Shown in pieces: positions 26,125 through 35,954 of a stretch of 64,000 nt of DNA. The stretch comes from Rikenellaceae bacterium. GTDB taxonomy: Bacteria > Bacteroidota > Bacteroidia > Bacteroidales > Rikenellaceae. Within the stretch, counting starts at the first letter, position 1. Every line of letters starts with the position of its first letter. The stretch is taken from positions 1 to 64,000 of the forward strand of contig SUZL01000010.1 of NCBI GenBank assembly GCA_015059925.1, given 5' to 3'. The position numbers were made by a program, and so were the translations under genes. Under the pieces are notes generated by a model. That model was not told the origin of the DNA. It saw only the letters and a list, made by a program, of their open reading frames with translations, and searched no databases.

Positions 26125-28182
26125 CTATTTTTTCTTGCGTACACACTTCTTTTTGGGCTGAGCCTCTGCTACAACCTCCGCCTCCACGGTGGCCTTCTTC
26201 GCTGCGCTCTTCTTCGGCGCGGCCTTCTTTGCGGGGGCTGCCTTGCCCGTCTTCCCGCGCCACTGCTGAACAAGCGAATGGATGTAGAGCAGCGCACCTA
26301 CGCTCGTTGCCTGTGAGAGGCATCCGCGCGCGCGGAACGGGGGATCACCCTCGAAGCACTCGCTAATCGAACCGATGCAAGAGGTCTGAATCTCGCTGTC
26401 GAAGCCTGCGAGCAGCTCCTCGGCATTGGGCAGGAAACCCTCGCCTGCGATTGCGAAGCAGCTCTTTGCATAGAACATCAGGGGCCATACCCAGATCGAA
26501 CCGTTGCGGCTTGCCAGATCCTGCGAACGCTGATCCTCGGCATACGAAGGCTCGTAGTGAGGATTGCGCGGCGAGAGCGAACGTACGCCACGAGGAGTGA
26601 TCAGGTGCTGGCGAACGACGCTCAACACATCCATCATCTGCTCCTCGCTGAGCATCGTGTAGTCCAGACCACAAGCTACGAGCATATTCGAACGACGATA
26701 GTCGTTGGTCTCGTAGTCATTCACATAGTCTGCCAAATAACCCTCGTCGAGCCAGAATTTCGATATAAACGACTCTTTGGTCTTCGCAGGCTCTGCAGCC
26801 CACGCCTCCACGAAGGCCTTATCCTTATACTTGCGGGCCAGCGCAAGCGTATAACTTACGGCGTTGTACCACAAGGCCTGAATCTCCACAGCATAGCCTG
26901 CGCGCTGTGCTACAGGCTTGCCATCGACGATGGTATTCATCCACGTCAGACACTCGCCCTCGGCAGCAGCCCACACCAGACCGTTGTCGTGCAGCTTCAC
27001 CTTCTCGCCAAAGCCGCGACGATAAGCCTCCAGAATCGACTTCATAGCCTCGCCATAGCGCTCCCACAGCTTCTTGGCCGAGATGTGCTTCTCAAGATTC
27101 TGCAACGACCAGAAGAACCACAGCGGCGCATCGGCAGCAACCCACGCCGACGCATTGCCGGCAAAGTCGCCATCCTTCATCTGGGCCACCATCGTGTCGA
27201 GCACATCCAGACAATCCTCCTTATAGTTCTGCTCCAGCACGATACCCGGCAGCGAGATCAGCGTATCGCGGCCAACTGTTCCATACCACGGATAGCCGGC
27301 GATCATCTCGGTGCGGCCGCCCGGACGACGAACCACAAACTGACGTGCCGAGTGGTGCAGACAGCTCAGGAAGTCGATCTTGTGCGTACGACGAGCGATC
27401 GAAGCCTCGTAGATCTGCGAGATCGTCTCACCCGTTGCCATCTCATCCGTAGCGGCTGAGAAGATGACGCTCTCACCCTTCTTGATGGGCATCTCGAAGT
27501 AACCCGTCGTCAGAAGATCCTCGTAGCCATCGTAGCCACGCTTGATCTCCTCGGGGTACTCGAAGCCGTAGTACCAATCGGGAGCGGCAACGAACTCGGC
27601 GTCGGCCTTGTTGGTCTGAAGGTAGAGCCAAGGATAACCCTCATAGAGCTTACACTTCACACCGCCCGCAATGGGATACGAACGACCGTTGGCCTCGACA
27701 TTAGCCTTCGAGAGCGAGTGCTTGTTACGGAAGGCGAAGAAGGGGCGCAGACGAAGCGTAGTATCAGAGTGGGCATCGACAAGCGTGTAGCGGATCATAA
27801 GCTGCGTACGCTTGTGAATCCACAGCAACTCCTTACGCAGAATCACGCCACCCACACGATAGGTGATCGTGGGTGTGGGGGTGTACTCAAAATCGGTGAT
27901 GTACTTATGTCCTCGAGGCTCATACACACCCTTGAAGCGGTGCAAAGCCAGATTGAACGACTGATCGTGCTGGATGATCGTCTCATCGAGCGACGAAAGC
28001 AGAACGTATGCCTCGTCGGTCTGGTCGATCGGAGCCACCATCAAGCCGTGGTATTTGCGGGTATTGCAACATACTATCGTGGTGCTCATATAGCCGCCCT
28101 TACGGTCGGTTGCGAGCATCTCACGCTGAAGCGAATACTCCAAATTGCCTAATTCACTCTTGTCAAATGTTAGTGCCGACAT
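26125..28182 (-). CDS. Glycogen debranching enzyme (amylo-alpha-1,6-glucosidase type) with basic C-terminal tail
   Basis: Removes alpha-1,6 branch stubs from glycogen. The 685-residue protein has an N-terminal bacterial GDE domain (FDKSELGNLEYSLQREMLATD at the start) and a C-terminal (alpha/alpha)6 barrel of the GDE_C/GH133 type with AGYPWYGTVGRDTLISLPG, WVAADAPLWFFW and the final YAEDQRSQDLASRNGSIWVWP. Residues about 642-685 form a Lys/Ala/Pro-rich tail (AAPAKKAAPKKSAAKKA type) resembling histone H1 tails; this is not part of the fold. It is first in a three-gene row; gaps downstream are 16 and 15 bases. Confidence 0.9.
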   Translation of the reverse strand: MSALTFDKSELGNLEYSLQREMLATDRKGGYMSTTIVCCNTRKYHGLMVAPIDQTDEAYVLLSSLDETIIQHDQSFNLALHRFKGVYEPRGHKYITDFEYTPTPTITYRVGGVILRKELLWIHKRTQLMIRYTLVDAHSDTTLRLRPFFAFRNKHSLSKANVEANGRSYPIAGGVKCKLYEGYPWLYLQTNKADAEFVAAPDWYYGFEYPEEIKRGYDGYEDLLTTGYFEMPIKKGESVIFSAATDEMATGETISQIYEASIARRTHKIDFLSCLHHSARQFVVRRPGGRTEMIAGYPWYGTVGRDTLISLPGIVLEQNYKEDCLDVLDTMVAQMKDGDFAGNASAWVAADAPLWFFWSLQNLEKHISAKKLWERYGEAMKSILEAYRRGFGEKVKLHDNGLVWAAAEGECLTWMNTIVDGKPVAQRAGYAVEIQALWYNAVSYTLALARKYKDKAFVEAWAAEPAKTKESFISKFWLDEGYLADYVNDYETNDYRRSNMLVACGLDYTMLSEEQMMDVLSVVRQHLITPRGVRSLSPRNPHYEPSYAEDQRSQDLASRNGSIWVWPLMFYAKSCFAIAGEGFLPNAEELLAGFDSEIQTSCIGSISECFEGDPPFRARGCLSQATSVGALLYIHSLVQQWRGKTGKAAPAKKAAPKKSAAKKATVEAEVVAEAQPKKKCVRKKK

Positions 28183-28311
28183 ATTAAAGTTTTTGAAAAA
28201 TTATTTATCTATCGTAAAGTTAATAAAAAATTTGGAGTCGCTCCAACTTTTTCGCAACAAATCGACAAAAAGAGGGAACATATTCGTCATTTCTGTCTTT
28301 TTGCAGGATGA

Positions 28312-28350
28312 GAAAAACTTTTCGGGCGGGACTTGCCCACCCGAAAAAGT
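28312..28350 (-). terminator. Terminator after the synthase-phosphorylase fusion gene
   Basis: ACTTTTTCGGGTGGG / CCCGCCCGAAAAGT forms a long stem with one mismatch and a CAAGT loop, followed by TTTTTC on the minus strand. It separates this gene from the debranching operon. Confidence 0.88.
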
Positions 28351-28354
28351 ATGA

Positions 28355-31300
28355 TTAGGCCCACTTAACCAACGCGAAGTCCATACGGTGAGGCAGACGG
28401 TCGTTGGTAGGATAAACACGCAGCGCTACGTCGAACGAGCCCGTGCGCTCGGGGGTGTAGTCGATCGAGAAGGTTACCTCGCCTCCCTCAACACTCTTGA
28501 TGGCAAGGGGCTTGGTAGCAACCACATTCACAGCCTCGCCAGCCTCAATCTGCTTAGCCACAACCAACTCTACGCCCAAGTCCTCGGCACAGAGGTTAGC
28601 CACGTTGAGCGTTACCTCGTAGCGGTACTTCTTGTCCACGAATATAGCCTCGTTGTCCAGCTCTACACGCTTAACATTCAGGATCTTAACATCGTCCCAA
28701 GCGGCCGATACCTTACGCTTCCAAGCTGCCATCTCGCGGGCCATACGGTAGTTGTTCTCCACCATCTGCTCCTTGCGAGCCTTGAGCTTGTTGTAGAAGC
28801 GATCCTCATAGTCGATAAGCATACGGTTAGTGGTAAAGTTCGATGCGATGTCGGCAACACACTTCTTAACGGCATCAACCCAACGATGGGGCACGCCATC
28901 CTCCGAGCGATCGTAGTACATAGGTACGATCTGATCCTCGATCGTGTTGTAGATCATCTCGGCATCGAGCTCATCCTGGAAGCGCTGATCGGTGAACGAA
29001 CGCTCCATCGGGAGCATCCAGCCTGCGCCCTCCTTGTAGCCCTCGACCCACCAGCCGTCGAGCACAGAGAACTGCATTACACCGTTCATTACGCACTTCT
29101 CGCCCGAAGTACCCGAAGCCTCCAGAGGACGGGTCGGGGTGTTCAACCATACGTCCACACCCTGAACCATACGGCGAGCGAGCTCCATATCGTAGTTCTG
29201 CAGGAATACGATCTTACCTACGAACTCGGGCATCGACGATACCTCAACGATACGCTTGATCAGATCCTGACCCGGCTTATCGTGCGGGTGAGCCTTACCA
29301 GCGAAGATGAACTGTACGGGGCGCTCCTTGTTATTCACCAGAGCCGACAGACGCTCAAGGTTGGTGAAGAGCAGGTGAGCACGCTTATATGTTGCGAAGC
29401 GACGCGCAAAACCGATCGTAAGTACGTCGGGGCGAACACGCTCCACGATCTGAACCATCTGACGAGGTGAGTCGAAACGCACCTGCTTGGGATCGCTGTA
29501 ACGAGCGCGGATGTGCTTGATCAGGCGCTCCTTCAGAGCGATACGCTCGCGCCACAGCTCCGCGTCGTCGATCTTGTGAACACCCTGCCACTCGGGGATG
29601 TTATAGACGTGGCCGTTGAAGCCGCCGGGGAAGTAACGGTCGTACAGACGGCGCAGGTTCGATGCAACCCAAGTGGGGAAGTGAACACCGTTGGTAACGT
29701 AGCCGATGTGAAGCTCGTTCTTGAAGTATCCGGGCCACATATTACCCAGAATATCCTTCGACACCTCACCGTGCAACCACGACACACCATTAACCTCCTG
29801 CGAGAGGTTGCAAGCCAGAACCGACATCGAGAAGCGCTCGTTGGGGTCGTTGGGGTTGGTCTTACCGAGGTTGATGAATTGCTCCCAAGTGATACCCAGC
29901 ACGTCGGGATAGTGCGACATATACTGACGCATCATCGACTCGGGGAAGGCATCGTGACCTGCGGGCACGGGGGTATGCGTGGTAAAGAGCGACGACGAAC
30001 GAACGACCTCCATAGCCTCCGAGAACGAGAGGTGCTTCTTCGAGATGAGGTTGCGGCAACGCTCCAGACCGATGAATGCTGCGTGGCCCTCGTTGCAGTG
30101 GTAAACCTCCTGCTTGATACCCATCTTAACCAGCGCGCGGATACCACCAACGCCGAGCAAGAGCTCCTGCTTGAGGCGGTTCTCCCAATCGCCACCGTAG
30201 AGGTAGTATGTGATCTGACGATCCTCATCGCGGTTTGCCTCGTAGTCCGTATCCAAGAGGTAGAGGTCGGTGCGACCTACCTGACACTTCCATACGCGAG
30301 CCGACAGGTTACGGCCGGGCAGAGCGATCTGGATAGTTACCCAGTTGCCAGCCTCATCACGCACGGGCGAGATGGGGAGCTTGGCGAAGTTCTGCGCCTC
30401 GTAAGTAGCCACCTGACTACCCTGCGACGAGAGCTGCTGGGTGAAGTATCCGTAGCGATAGAGCAGACCTACGGCAGCCATCGGAACATTTTTATCCGAA
30501 GCCTCCTTCAGGTAATCACCTGCCAAGATACCCAGGCCACCCGAGTAGATCTTCAGCGACGAGTGCAGACCGTACTCCATTGAGAAGTATGCCACCTTCG
30601 CGCTCTTGCCATCGGGCTTCTCCGACATATACTTATCGAGCTGATCGGCCACATCGTCCAGACGTGCCAAGAACTCCTTGTCGTTCTCCAGCTCGTTGAT
30701 GCGCTCCAATGTGAGCTTGTCGATCAGAGCGATGGGGTTGCGATCAACCTTGTTCCAAAGCTCGGGATCGATCGACTCGAACAGATCGCGTGCATCCTGC
30801 GTCCAGCACCACCAGAGGTTGCGCGAGATGGTCTCCAAAGCGCTCAGGCGCGAGGGCAGACGCTTCTCAACCATCATACGGTGCCAAGAGGGCTTGTTCG
30901 AGGTGAGCTGCTGACGCACGAAGTTGATCTGCTCGGTGCGGTTGCCGCCATCCTCAACAACGGCTGAGTTCATACGCGCAACTGAGTTCTCCAGAGCCTC
31001 GACGTAAGCACGCTCGTAGTACTTGAAGAACTTGCTCCACAGAGCCTTCTTCGAGAGCGAGCGAGCCGACTCGCGTACGTCATCAACCTGCTCCTGCGTG
31101 AGGTTAAGGAATCGCAGAACCGAATCAACCAGCTGCTCTACGGCGTAGGTGTCGTTGCTATCGTCGCGGCGGATCACCTCAACACCCTCGTGGTCGGCCT
31201 GCTTAACAGCCCAAAGGCCGAAGCCTGAGAGATTTGACGTGATGGTCGGAACAGAGAATGCAATCGACTCGAGCGGGGTGTAGCCCCAAGGCTCGTAGTA

Positions 31301-32602
31301 TGAGGGGTATGCGGTAAGATCCATACCTACCAGCAACTCATAGTAGTTCTTGTTGAAGACGCCATCCGCAGAGTTCAGATACGAGGGAACGAAGATAACC
31401 TTCACCTTCGACTCCTTGCTCTCGAGGATTGAGCCACGCATCGTCTGCGAGATGGGATCCCACTGCGTATTCTCAAGGTAGTGCGTCGTGTACTTGCACT
31501 GTGCTGAATCGATAGGCTGCGATGCATCCTGCAGGTGGCGAACCAGATCGGCACGGGGACCGTTGTTGGCTGCGGGAACGGTTACATAGGCCAGAATCTC
31601 ACGATCCAGAGCGCAAGAAGCCAGACGCTTCAACAACTCCATAAAGATGTCGATGCCCTTGTTGTGATACTCGTAGCGGCCGCTCGTACCTACGATCAGC
31701 GGCTCCTTCTCGAACTTATGACCGTAGCAAGCCTCCGCAACCTCGATCATTGTGCGACGAGCCTCCGCACGCTTTGCCTCGAACTGCTCACCCTTCCATA
31801 CGAAGTCGTTCTCGAAACCGTTGGGGGTGATGCTGGTAACCTCGCGGCCCAACAAATACTTACACTCGTTGGCCGTGATGTCGCTAACGGTGAGGAATGC
31901 GTCGTGGTAGTGCGCCGCCATCTTCTCGATCGAGTGCTTTGCCGTTACATTGAAACGACGTGCGATGTCGTCGGCGTTGTACTTGTGCAGATCCGAATAG
32001 AGCGCCAAGCCATTGCCGGCGATGCAGCGACCTGCAACCGTTGCGTGGGTTGAGAATACGGTAGCCACATAGGGCGAGTTCTTGCGAAGATACAGACCAC
32101 CCGATGCGGTCATCCACTCGTGGAAGTGAGCCACAACCTTATCTACCGACGAGCAAAAGTTCTCGACGTAAGACTTGATGACCATACCTGCGGCGTGGCC
32201 GAAGAGCACGGGCTCGATGTAATCCCACTGACCAGAGATTGAGTCAACGTGGAACTCCTCCCACATATATTTAAGCACCTCGTCCTTCTGCGAGATGAGC
32301 GACTTGAAGTCGATCAGGATAGCGATGGGGCGGCCCTCGACGTTCCAGCGGCCCAGACGCACGCGGATACCCTCCTCGTAGAGGCTCTCGCGCCAAGCTG
32401 CCAGCAGCGTATCGTCAGCCTCGAACTCGGGATTGATGCTCTCCTGCATCAAATCCGGGCCGATGACGATGTAGTTATCACCCATACTCTTGGTTACCGT
32501 CAATGCTTTGGTGGCGACAACCGTATGAATACCACCCACTTTGTTACATACCTCCCAACTCACCTCGAAAAGATGTTGGGGCATTTGATTCATATTACTC
32601 AT
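28355..32602 (-). CDS. Fused glycogen synthase (GT3) and alpha-glucan phosphorylase (GT35)
   Basis: A single 1415-residue reading frame. Residues about 9-540 are a eukaryote-type GT3 glycogen synthase: FEVSWEVCNKVGGIHTVV at the start, the HFHEW and STHATVAGR motifs, and E437-PWGYTPL-E445, the donor-binding acidic pair. Residues about 575-660 match the DUF3417 lead-in of GlgP-type phosphorylases. The phosphorylase domain runs to about 1290, with CNEGHAAF, FARRFATYKR and EASGTSGEK1169, where K1169 should bind pyridoxal phosphate. The last 120 residues form an extra beta-rich domain. It is monocistronic, with its own promoter and terminator, next to the debranching row. Both active sites look intact, so synthesis and phosphorolysis would reside in one polypeptide. 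Confidence 0.93.
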   Translation of the reverse strand: MSNMNQMPQHLFEVSWEVCNKVGGIHTVVATKALTVTKSMGDNYIVIGPDLMQESINPEFEADDTLLAAWRESLYEEGIRVRLGRWNVEGRPIAILIDFKSLISQKDEVLKYMWEEFHVDSISGQWDYIEPVLFGHAAGMVIKSYVENFCSSVDKVVAHFHEWMTASGGLYLRKNSPYVATVFSTHATVAGRCIAGNGLALYSDLHKYNADDIARRFNVTAKHSIEKMAAHYHDAFLTVSDITANECKYLLGREVTSITPNGFENDFVWKGEQFEAKRAEARRTMIEVAEACYGHKFEKEPLIVGTSGRYEYHNKGIDIFMELLKRLASCALDREILAYVTVPAANNGPRADLVRHLQDASQPIDSAQCKYTTHYLENTQWDPISQTMRGSILESKESKVKVIFVPSYLNSADGVFNKNYYELLVGMDLTAYPSYYEPWGYTPLESIAFSVPTITSNLSGFGLWAVKQADHEGVEVIRRDDSNDTYAVEQLVDSVLRFLNLTQEQVDDVRESARSLSKKALWSKFFKYYERAYVEALENSVARMNSAVVEDGGNRTEQINFVRQQLTSNKPSWHRMMVEKRLPSRLSALETISRNLWWCWTQDARDLFESIDPELWNKVDRNPIALIDKLTLERINELENDKEFLARLDDVADQLDKYMSEKPDGKSAKVAYFSMEYGLHSSLKIYSGGLGILAGDYLKEASDKNVPMAAVGLLYRYGYFTQQLSSQGSQVATYEAQNFAKLPISPVRDEAGNWVTIQIALPGRNLSARVWKCQVGRTDLYLLDTDYEANRDEDRQITYYLYGGDWENRLKQELLLGVGGIRALVKMGIKQEVYHCNEGHAAFIGLERCRNLISKKHLSFSEAMEVVRSSSLFTTHTPVPAGHDAFPESMMRQYMSHYPDVLGITWEQFINLGKTNPNDPNERFSMSVLACNLSQEVNGVSWLHGEVSKDILGNMWPGYFKNELHIGYVTNGVHFPTWVASNLRRLYDRYFPGGFNGHVYNIPEWQGVHKIDDAELWRERIALKERLIKHIRARYSDPKQVRFDSPRQMVQIVERVRPDVLTIGFARRFATYKRAHLLFTNLERLSALVNNKERPVQFIFAGKAHPHDKPGQDLIKRIVEVSSMPEFVGKIVFLQNYDMELARRMVQGVDVWLNTPTRPLEASGTSGEKCVMNGVMQFSVLDGWWVEGYKEGAGWMLPMERSFTDQRFQDELDAEMIYNTIEDQIVPMYYDRSEDGVPHRWVDAVKKCVADIASNFTTNRMLIDYEDRFYNKLKARKEQMVENNYRMAREMAAWKRKVSAAWDDVKILNVKRVELDNEAIFVDKKYRYEVTLNVANLCAEDLGVELVVAKQIEAGEAVNVVATKPLAIKSVEGGEVTFSIDYTPERTGSFDVALRVYPTNDRLPHRMDFALVKWA

Positions 32603-32674
32603 AAAAATATCGTGTTGGTTATTATCCTTATATAATATATGTATAAACTATGCACGGGATCCAAAAATCCGTTG

Positions 32675-32708
32675 CAAAGATAATACTTTATATTTATATC
32701 ACAGCAAA
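32675..32708 (-). promoter_or_regulatory. Promoter for the synthase-phosphorylase fusion gene
   Basis: Minus-strand TATCTTTG (32675-32682) with TTTG (32705-32708) at 22 bases. The leader is about 65 bases and AT-rich. Confidence 0.55.
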
Positions 32709-32770
32709 TTAAAACCCGCTAAAACGGATTTTATAAAATAATTTAACAATAATTTAATAATTTTTAGTAA

Positions 32771-33883
32771 CTACGCCTCGAAAAGCGATTCGATAACCGC
32801 ATCCGAGATCATAAACCGCTCGACGGGAATCCTCAGCCACCCGCCTTCGCGTCTAAGATCGCCACTACAGAGCCACCCCTCTGCAAGGCGCTCCACGCGC
32901 TCGCGCTGCCCCGCTCCGAAGCGCTGCTCAAGGTAGTCCAGATCAATACCTTCCACGCAACGCAGCGCGGTCATCACATACTCGTTCAGGTGGTCGCGCT
33001 CGTCGAGTCTTTCGCTCTCATACTCGCGCCCCGCGACATACTCCGCCACGCTCTGCGCCGACCAGTGGCGCGACTCGCCATCGAAGGAGTGCGCACCCGG
33101 CCCGATACCGAGATATTTTGCACCGCGCCAATACGACGAATTGTGCTGCGCACGAAAACCCTCGCGGGCGTAATTCGACACCTCGTAATGCTCAAAGCCC
33201 GCATCGACAAGCATTTGATGCACAAGTATATACTCCGTCTGGCTCTGCTGCTCATCCACCTCGCGCATCTGGCCGCGAGCGAGTCTGCGTCCGAAGGCGG
33301 TTTGCGGCTCGATTGTCAAATGGTATGCCGAAACGTGTTTTACGTTAAGATCAATCGCCTGACGCAGCGACTGCTCCAGCACCCGCTCCGAAAATCCATC
33401 TACGCCGAAGATCAGGTCGATGGTGATATTCTCCAGCCCCGCATCCTGCAATCGCCTCACCGCCGCGACAGCCTGCGCGGCACTATGGCGGCGATTCATA
33501 AAACGCAACTCCTCGTCATCGAACGACTGCACGCCGAGGCTCACGCGATTGACAGCCGTGCGCCGCAGACAGCCGATGTACTCCGCAGTCAAATCGTCGG
33601 GATTGGCCTCAACGGTAATCTCATCCACCCCGCTACAATCCCACAGCTGCGCGGCGCCATCGATGAGCGACTGCAACTCCGCCGGCCGAACGAGCGAAGG
33701 GGTGCCTCCGCCGAAATATATGGTCCGAATTTTGTCCTCGGCTAAAAACTCGCGCTGCTCCTCCATCTCGAGGTGCATAGCTTCGAGCGCCGCATCCACG
33801 CGCGAAAGATCGGCCTCACGAAAAAAATCGCAGTAGGCACAGATGCGTTTACAGAAAGGTATGTGGAAATATAAACCTGCCAT
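32771..33883 (-). CDS. hemW: Radical SAM haem chaperone HemW
   Basis: A 370-residue protein related to oxygen-independent coproporphyrinogen oxidase. The radical SAM cluster ligands are C11, C15 and C18 in FHIPFCKRICAYCDFF; the GGGTPS motif follows near residue 58 and a HemN C-terminal domain ends the protein. The short N terminus and length fit HemW, which binds haem, rather than HemN; HemN proper has an extra N-terminal region. Monocistronic, divergent from pckA. Confidence 0.92.
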   Translation of the reverse strand: MAGLYFHIPFCKRICAYCDFFREADLSRVDAALEAMHLEMEEQREFLAEDKIRTIYFGGGTPSLVRPAELQSLIDGAAQLWDCSGVDEITVEANPDDLTAEYIGCLRRTAVNRVSLGVQSFDDEELRFMNRRHSAAQAVAAVRRLQDAGLENITIDLIFGVDGFSERVLEQSLRQAIDLNVKHVSAYHLTIEPQTAFGRRLARGQMREVDEQQSQTEYILVHQMLVDAGFEHYEVSNYAREGFRAQHNSSYWRGAKYLGIGPGAHSFDGESRHWSAQSVAEYVAGREYESERLDERDHLNEYVMTALRCVEGIDLDYLEQRFGAGQRERVERLAEGWLCSGDLRREGGWLRIPVERFMISDAVIESLFEA

Positions 33884-33931
33884 AGAGAGTGCGCTCGTAA
33901 ATTACCGTCGCTCTCTTAAAGAGCGAAACTG

Positions 33932-33962
33932 CAAAGATAGCCAACTTTTTAGAAATCCACAA
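33932..33962 (-). promoter_or_regulatory. Promoter for hemW
   Basis: Minus-strand TATCTTTG (33932-33939) with TTG (33960-33962) at 20 bases. A small palindrome, CGCTCT-CTTAA-AGAGCG, lies just downstream in the leader. Confidence 0.6.
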
Positions 33963-34065
33963 CTTTTCGCTCACAAAGCTACGGGCCGCGTGGTTCGTGT
34001 GTTAAGAAAAAGTAAAATTTTTGGGAAATATAGTGTTACCCGTTTCACAATTCAAATACTTTTTA

Positions 34066-34073
34066 TAAATTTG
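34066..34073 (+). promoter_or_regulatory. -7 box for pckA
   Basis: TAAATTTG, 107 bases before the start codon. A good -33 TTG was not found at the normal distance. Confidence 0.5.
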
Positions 34074-34087
34074 TAGCGCTGAAATAA

Positions 34088-34120
34088 GGGCCTTTTGGTC
34101 GGATGGCCCCCGAAAAGGCC
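34088..34120 (+). promoter_or_regulatory. Hairpin in the pckA leader
   Basis: GGCCTTTT (34089-34096) pairs with AAAAGGCC (34113-34120). An alternative stem, GGGCC (34088-34092) with GGCCC (34105-34109), uses the same left arm, so the two folds exclude each other. It lies about 60 bases before the pckA start. A regulatory role is not shown. Confidence 0.45.
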
Positions 34121-34180
34121 GCATCGAGCAAACGAAGAAGGATAAAAGAAGTAGTTTAACTAAATACAAATTTACAAATT

Positions 34181-35788
34181 ATGGCTAAAATTGATTTGAC
34201 TAAGTACGGTATCACCGGTACTACCGAGGTGGTTTACAACCCCTCTTACGATGAGTTGTTCCGCGAGGAGACTAAGCCCGGCTTGACCGGTTTTGACAAG
34301 GGTGTAGTAACCGAGATGGGTGCCGTTAACGTAATGACTGGTGTTTACACCGGCCGTTCACCCAAGGATAAGTTCTTCGTAATGGACGAGACCTCTAAGG
34401 ATACCATCTGGTGGACCTCTGAGGAGTACAAGAACGACAACAAGCCCGTTACTCAGGAGGCTTGGGCTGAGTTGAAGGCTCTGGCTTCTAAGGAGCTCTC
34501 TAACAAGAAGCTCTACGTTGTAGATACTTTCTGCGGTGCTAACGAGAACTCTCGTCTTAAGATCCGCTTCATTATGGAGGTTGCTTGGCAGGCTCACTTC
34601 GTTAAGAATATGTTCATCCGTCCTACCGACGCTGAGTTGGAGGTTTACGGCGAGCCCGATTTCGTAGTATTGAACGCATCGAAGGCTAAGGTTGAGAACT
34701 ACAAGGAGCTCGGTCTGAACTCTGAGACCGCTGTTGTGTTCAACCTCACCGAGAAGATGCAGGTTATCATCAACACTTGGTATGGTGGTGAGATGAAGAA
34801 GGGTATGTTCTCTTATATGAACTACCTGCTTCCTTTGAAGGGCATCGCTTCAATGCACTGCTCTGCTAACACCAACGAGAAGGGCGAGACCGCTATCTTC
34901 TTCGGTCTGTCTGGTACCGGTAAGACTACCCTTTCGACCGATCCTAAGCGTCAGCTGATCGGTGATGACGAGCACGGTTGGGACGACGAGGGCGTATTCA
35001 ACTTCGAGGGTGGTTGCTATGCAAAGGTTATCAACCTCTCTAAGGAGAACGAGCCCGACATCTGGAACGCTATCCGTCGCAACGCTCTGTTGGAGAACGT
35101 AACCGTTGATGAGGCTACCGGCAAGATCGACTTCGCTGATAAGTCAGTTACCGAGAACACTCGCGTATCTTACCCCATCTACCACATCGACAACATCGTT
35201 AAGGGTGTATCTAAGGCTCCCGCAGCAAAGAAGGTTATCTTCCTGTCAGCTGATGCATTCGGCGTACTGCCTCCCGTATCAATCCTGACTCCCGAGCAGA
35301 CCAAGTACTACTTCCTCTCTGGTTTCACCGCTAAGTTGGCTGGTACCGAGCGTGGTATTACCGAGCCTACTCCTACCTTCTCAGCTTGCTTCGGTGCTGC
35401 ATTCCTTTCATTGCACCCCACCAAGTACGGTGAGGAGTTGGTGAAGAAGATGGAGGCATCTGGCGCAACTGCTTACCTCGTGAATACTGGTTGGAACGGT
35501 ACCGGCAAGCGTATCTCTATCAAGGATACTCGTGGTATCATCGACGCTATCCTCGATGGCTCAATCGACAAGGCTGAGACCAAGATGATTCCTATCTTCG
35601 ATTTCAAGGTTCCCACCGCTCTTCCCGGTGTAGATCCCGCTATCTTGGATCCCCGCGACACTTACGCTGACGCTGCTGAGTGGAACACCAAGGCCGAGGA
35701 TTTGGCTTCACGCTTCATCAAGAACTTCGCTAAGTTCACCGGTAACGACGAGGGTAAGTCACTCGTAGCTGCTGGTCCCCAGTTGTAA
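34181..35788 (+). CDS. pckA: Phosphoenolpyruvate carboxykinase (ATP)
   Basis: Interconverts oxaloacetate and PEP; in succinate-producing Bacteroidales it usually runs towards oxaloacetate, fixing CO2 and making ATP. The 535-residue protein has the P-loop [11 protein letters not shown] (242-252), the metal-binding [10 protein letters not shown] before it, and [22 protein letters not shown] after it, all diagnostic of the ATP type. Codons are strongly biased to TCT, GTT and GCT compared with the neighbours, a sign of very high expression. It has a long leader with a hairpin and its own terminator. Confidence 0.97.
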   Translation: MAKIDLTKYGITGTTEVVYNPSYDELFREETKPGLTGFDKGVVTEMGAVNVMTGVYTGRSPKDKFFVMDETSKDTIWWTSEEYKNDNKPVTQEAWAELKALASKELSNKKLYVVDTFCGANENSRLKIRFIMEVAWQAHFVKNMFIRPTDAELEVYGEPDFVVLNASKAKVENYKELGLNSETAVVFNLTEKMQVIINTWYGGEMKKGMFSYMNYLLPLKGIASMHCSANTNEKGETAIFFGLSGTGKTTLSTDPKRQLIGDDEHGWDDEGVFNFEGGCYAKVINLSKENEPDIWNAIRRNALLENVTVDEATGKIDFADKSVTENTRVSYPIYHIDNIVKGVSKAPAAKKVIFLSADAFGVLPPVSILTPEQTKYYFLSGFTAKLAGTERGITEPTPTFSACFGAAFLSLHPTKYGEELVKKMEASGATAYLVNTGWNGTGKRISIKDTRGIIDAILDGSIDKAETKMIPIFDFKVPTALPGVDPAILDPRDTYADAAEWNTKAEDLASRFIKNFAKFTGNDEGKSLVAAGPQL

Positions 35789-35810
35789 TCTAATTAAAAG
35801 ATTATAATCC

Positions 35811-35845
35811 AAGAGGCTGCCCCTGTGGGGTGGCCTCTTTTTGTT
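35811..35845 (+). terminator. Terminator after pckA
   Basis: AAGAGGC-GCCCC / GGGG-GCCTCTT followed by TTTTTG. Confidence 0.9.
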
Positions 35846-35890
35846 GGGGGGGCATTTTTTTGAACTGTAAAGAGATTTTGGCGTAAAAAT

Positions 35891-35920
35891 TTTGACGTTC
35901 CTACGGTTTTCGTATATTTG
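35891..35920 (+). promoter_or_regulatory. Promoter for the CotH-family gene
   Basis: TTTG (35891-35894), 18 bases, TATATTTG (35913-35920), 35 bases before the start. Confidence 0.65.
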
Positions 35921-35954
35921 TAAAAAGTACCAAATACCAAATTACCAAAACACT

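Noticed and set aside
29513..30583. 356-codon open frame opposite the synthase-phosphorylase gene
   Set aside because: Shadow of a gene with complete family motifs; no independent evidence.
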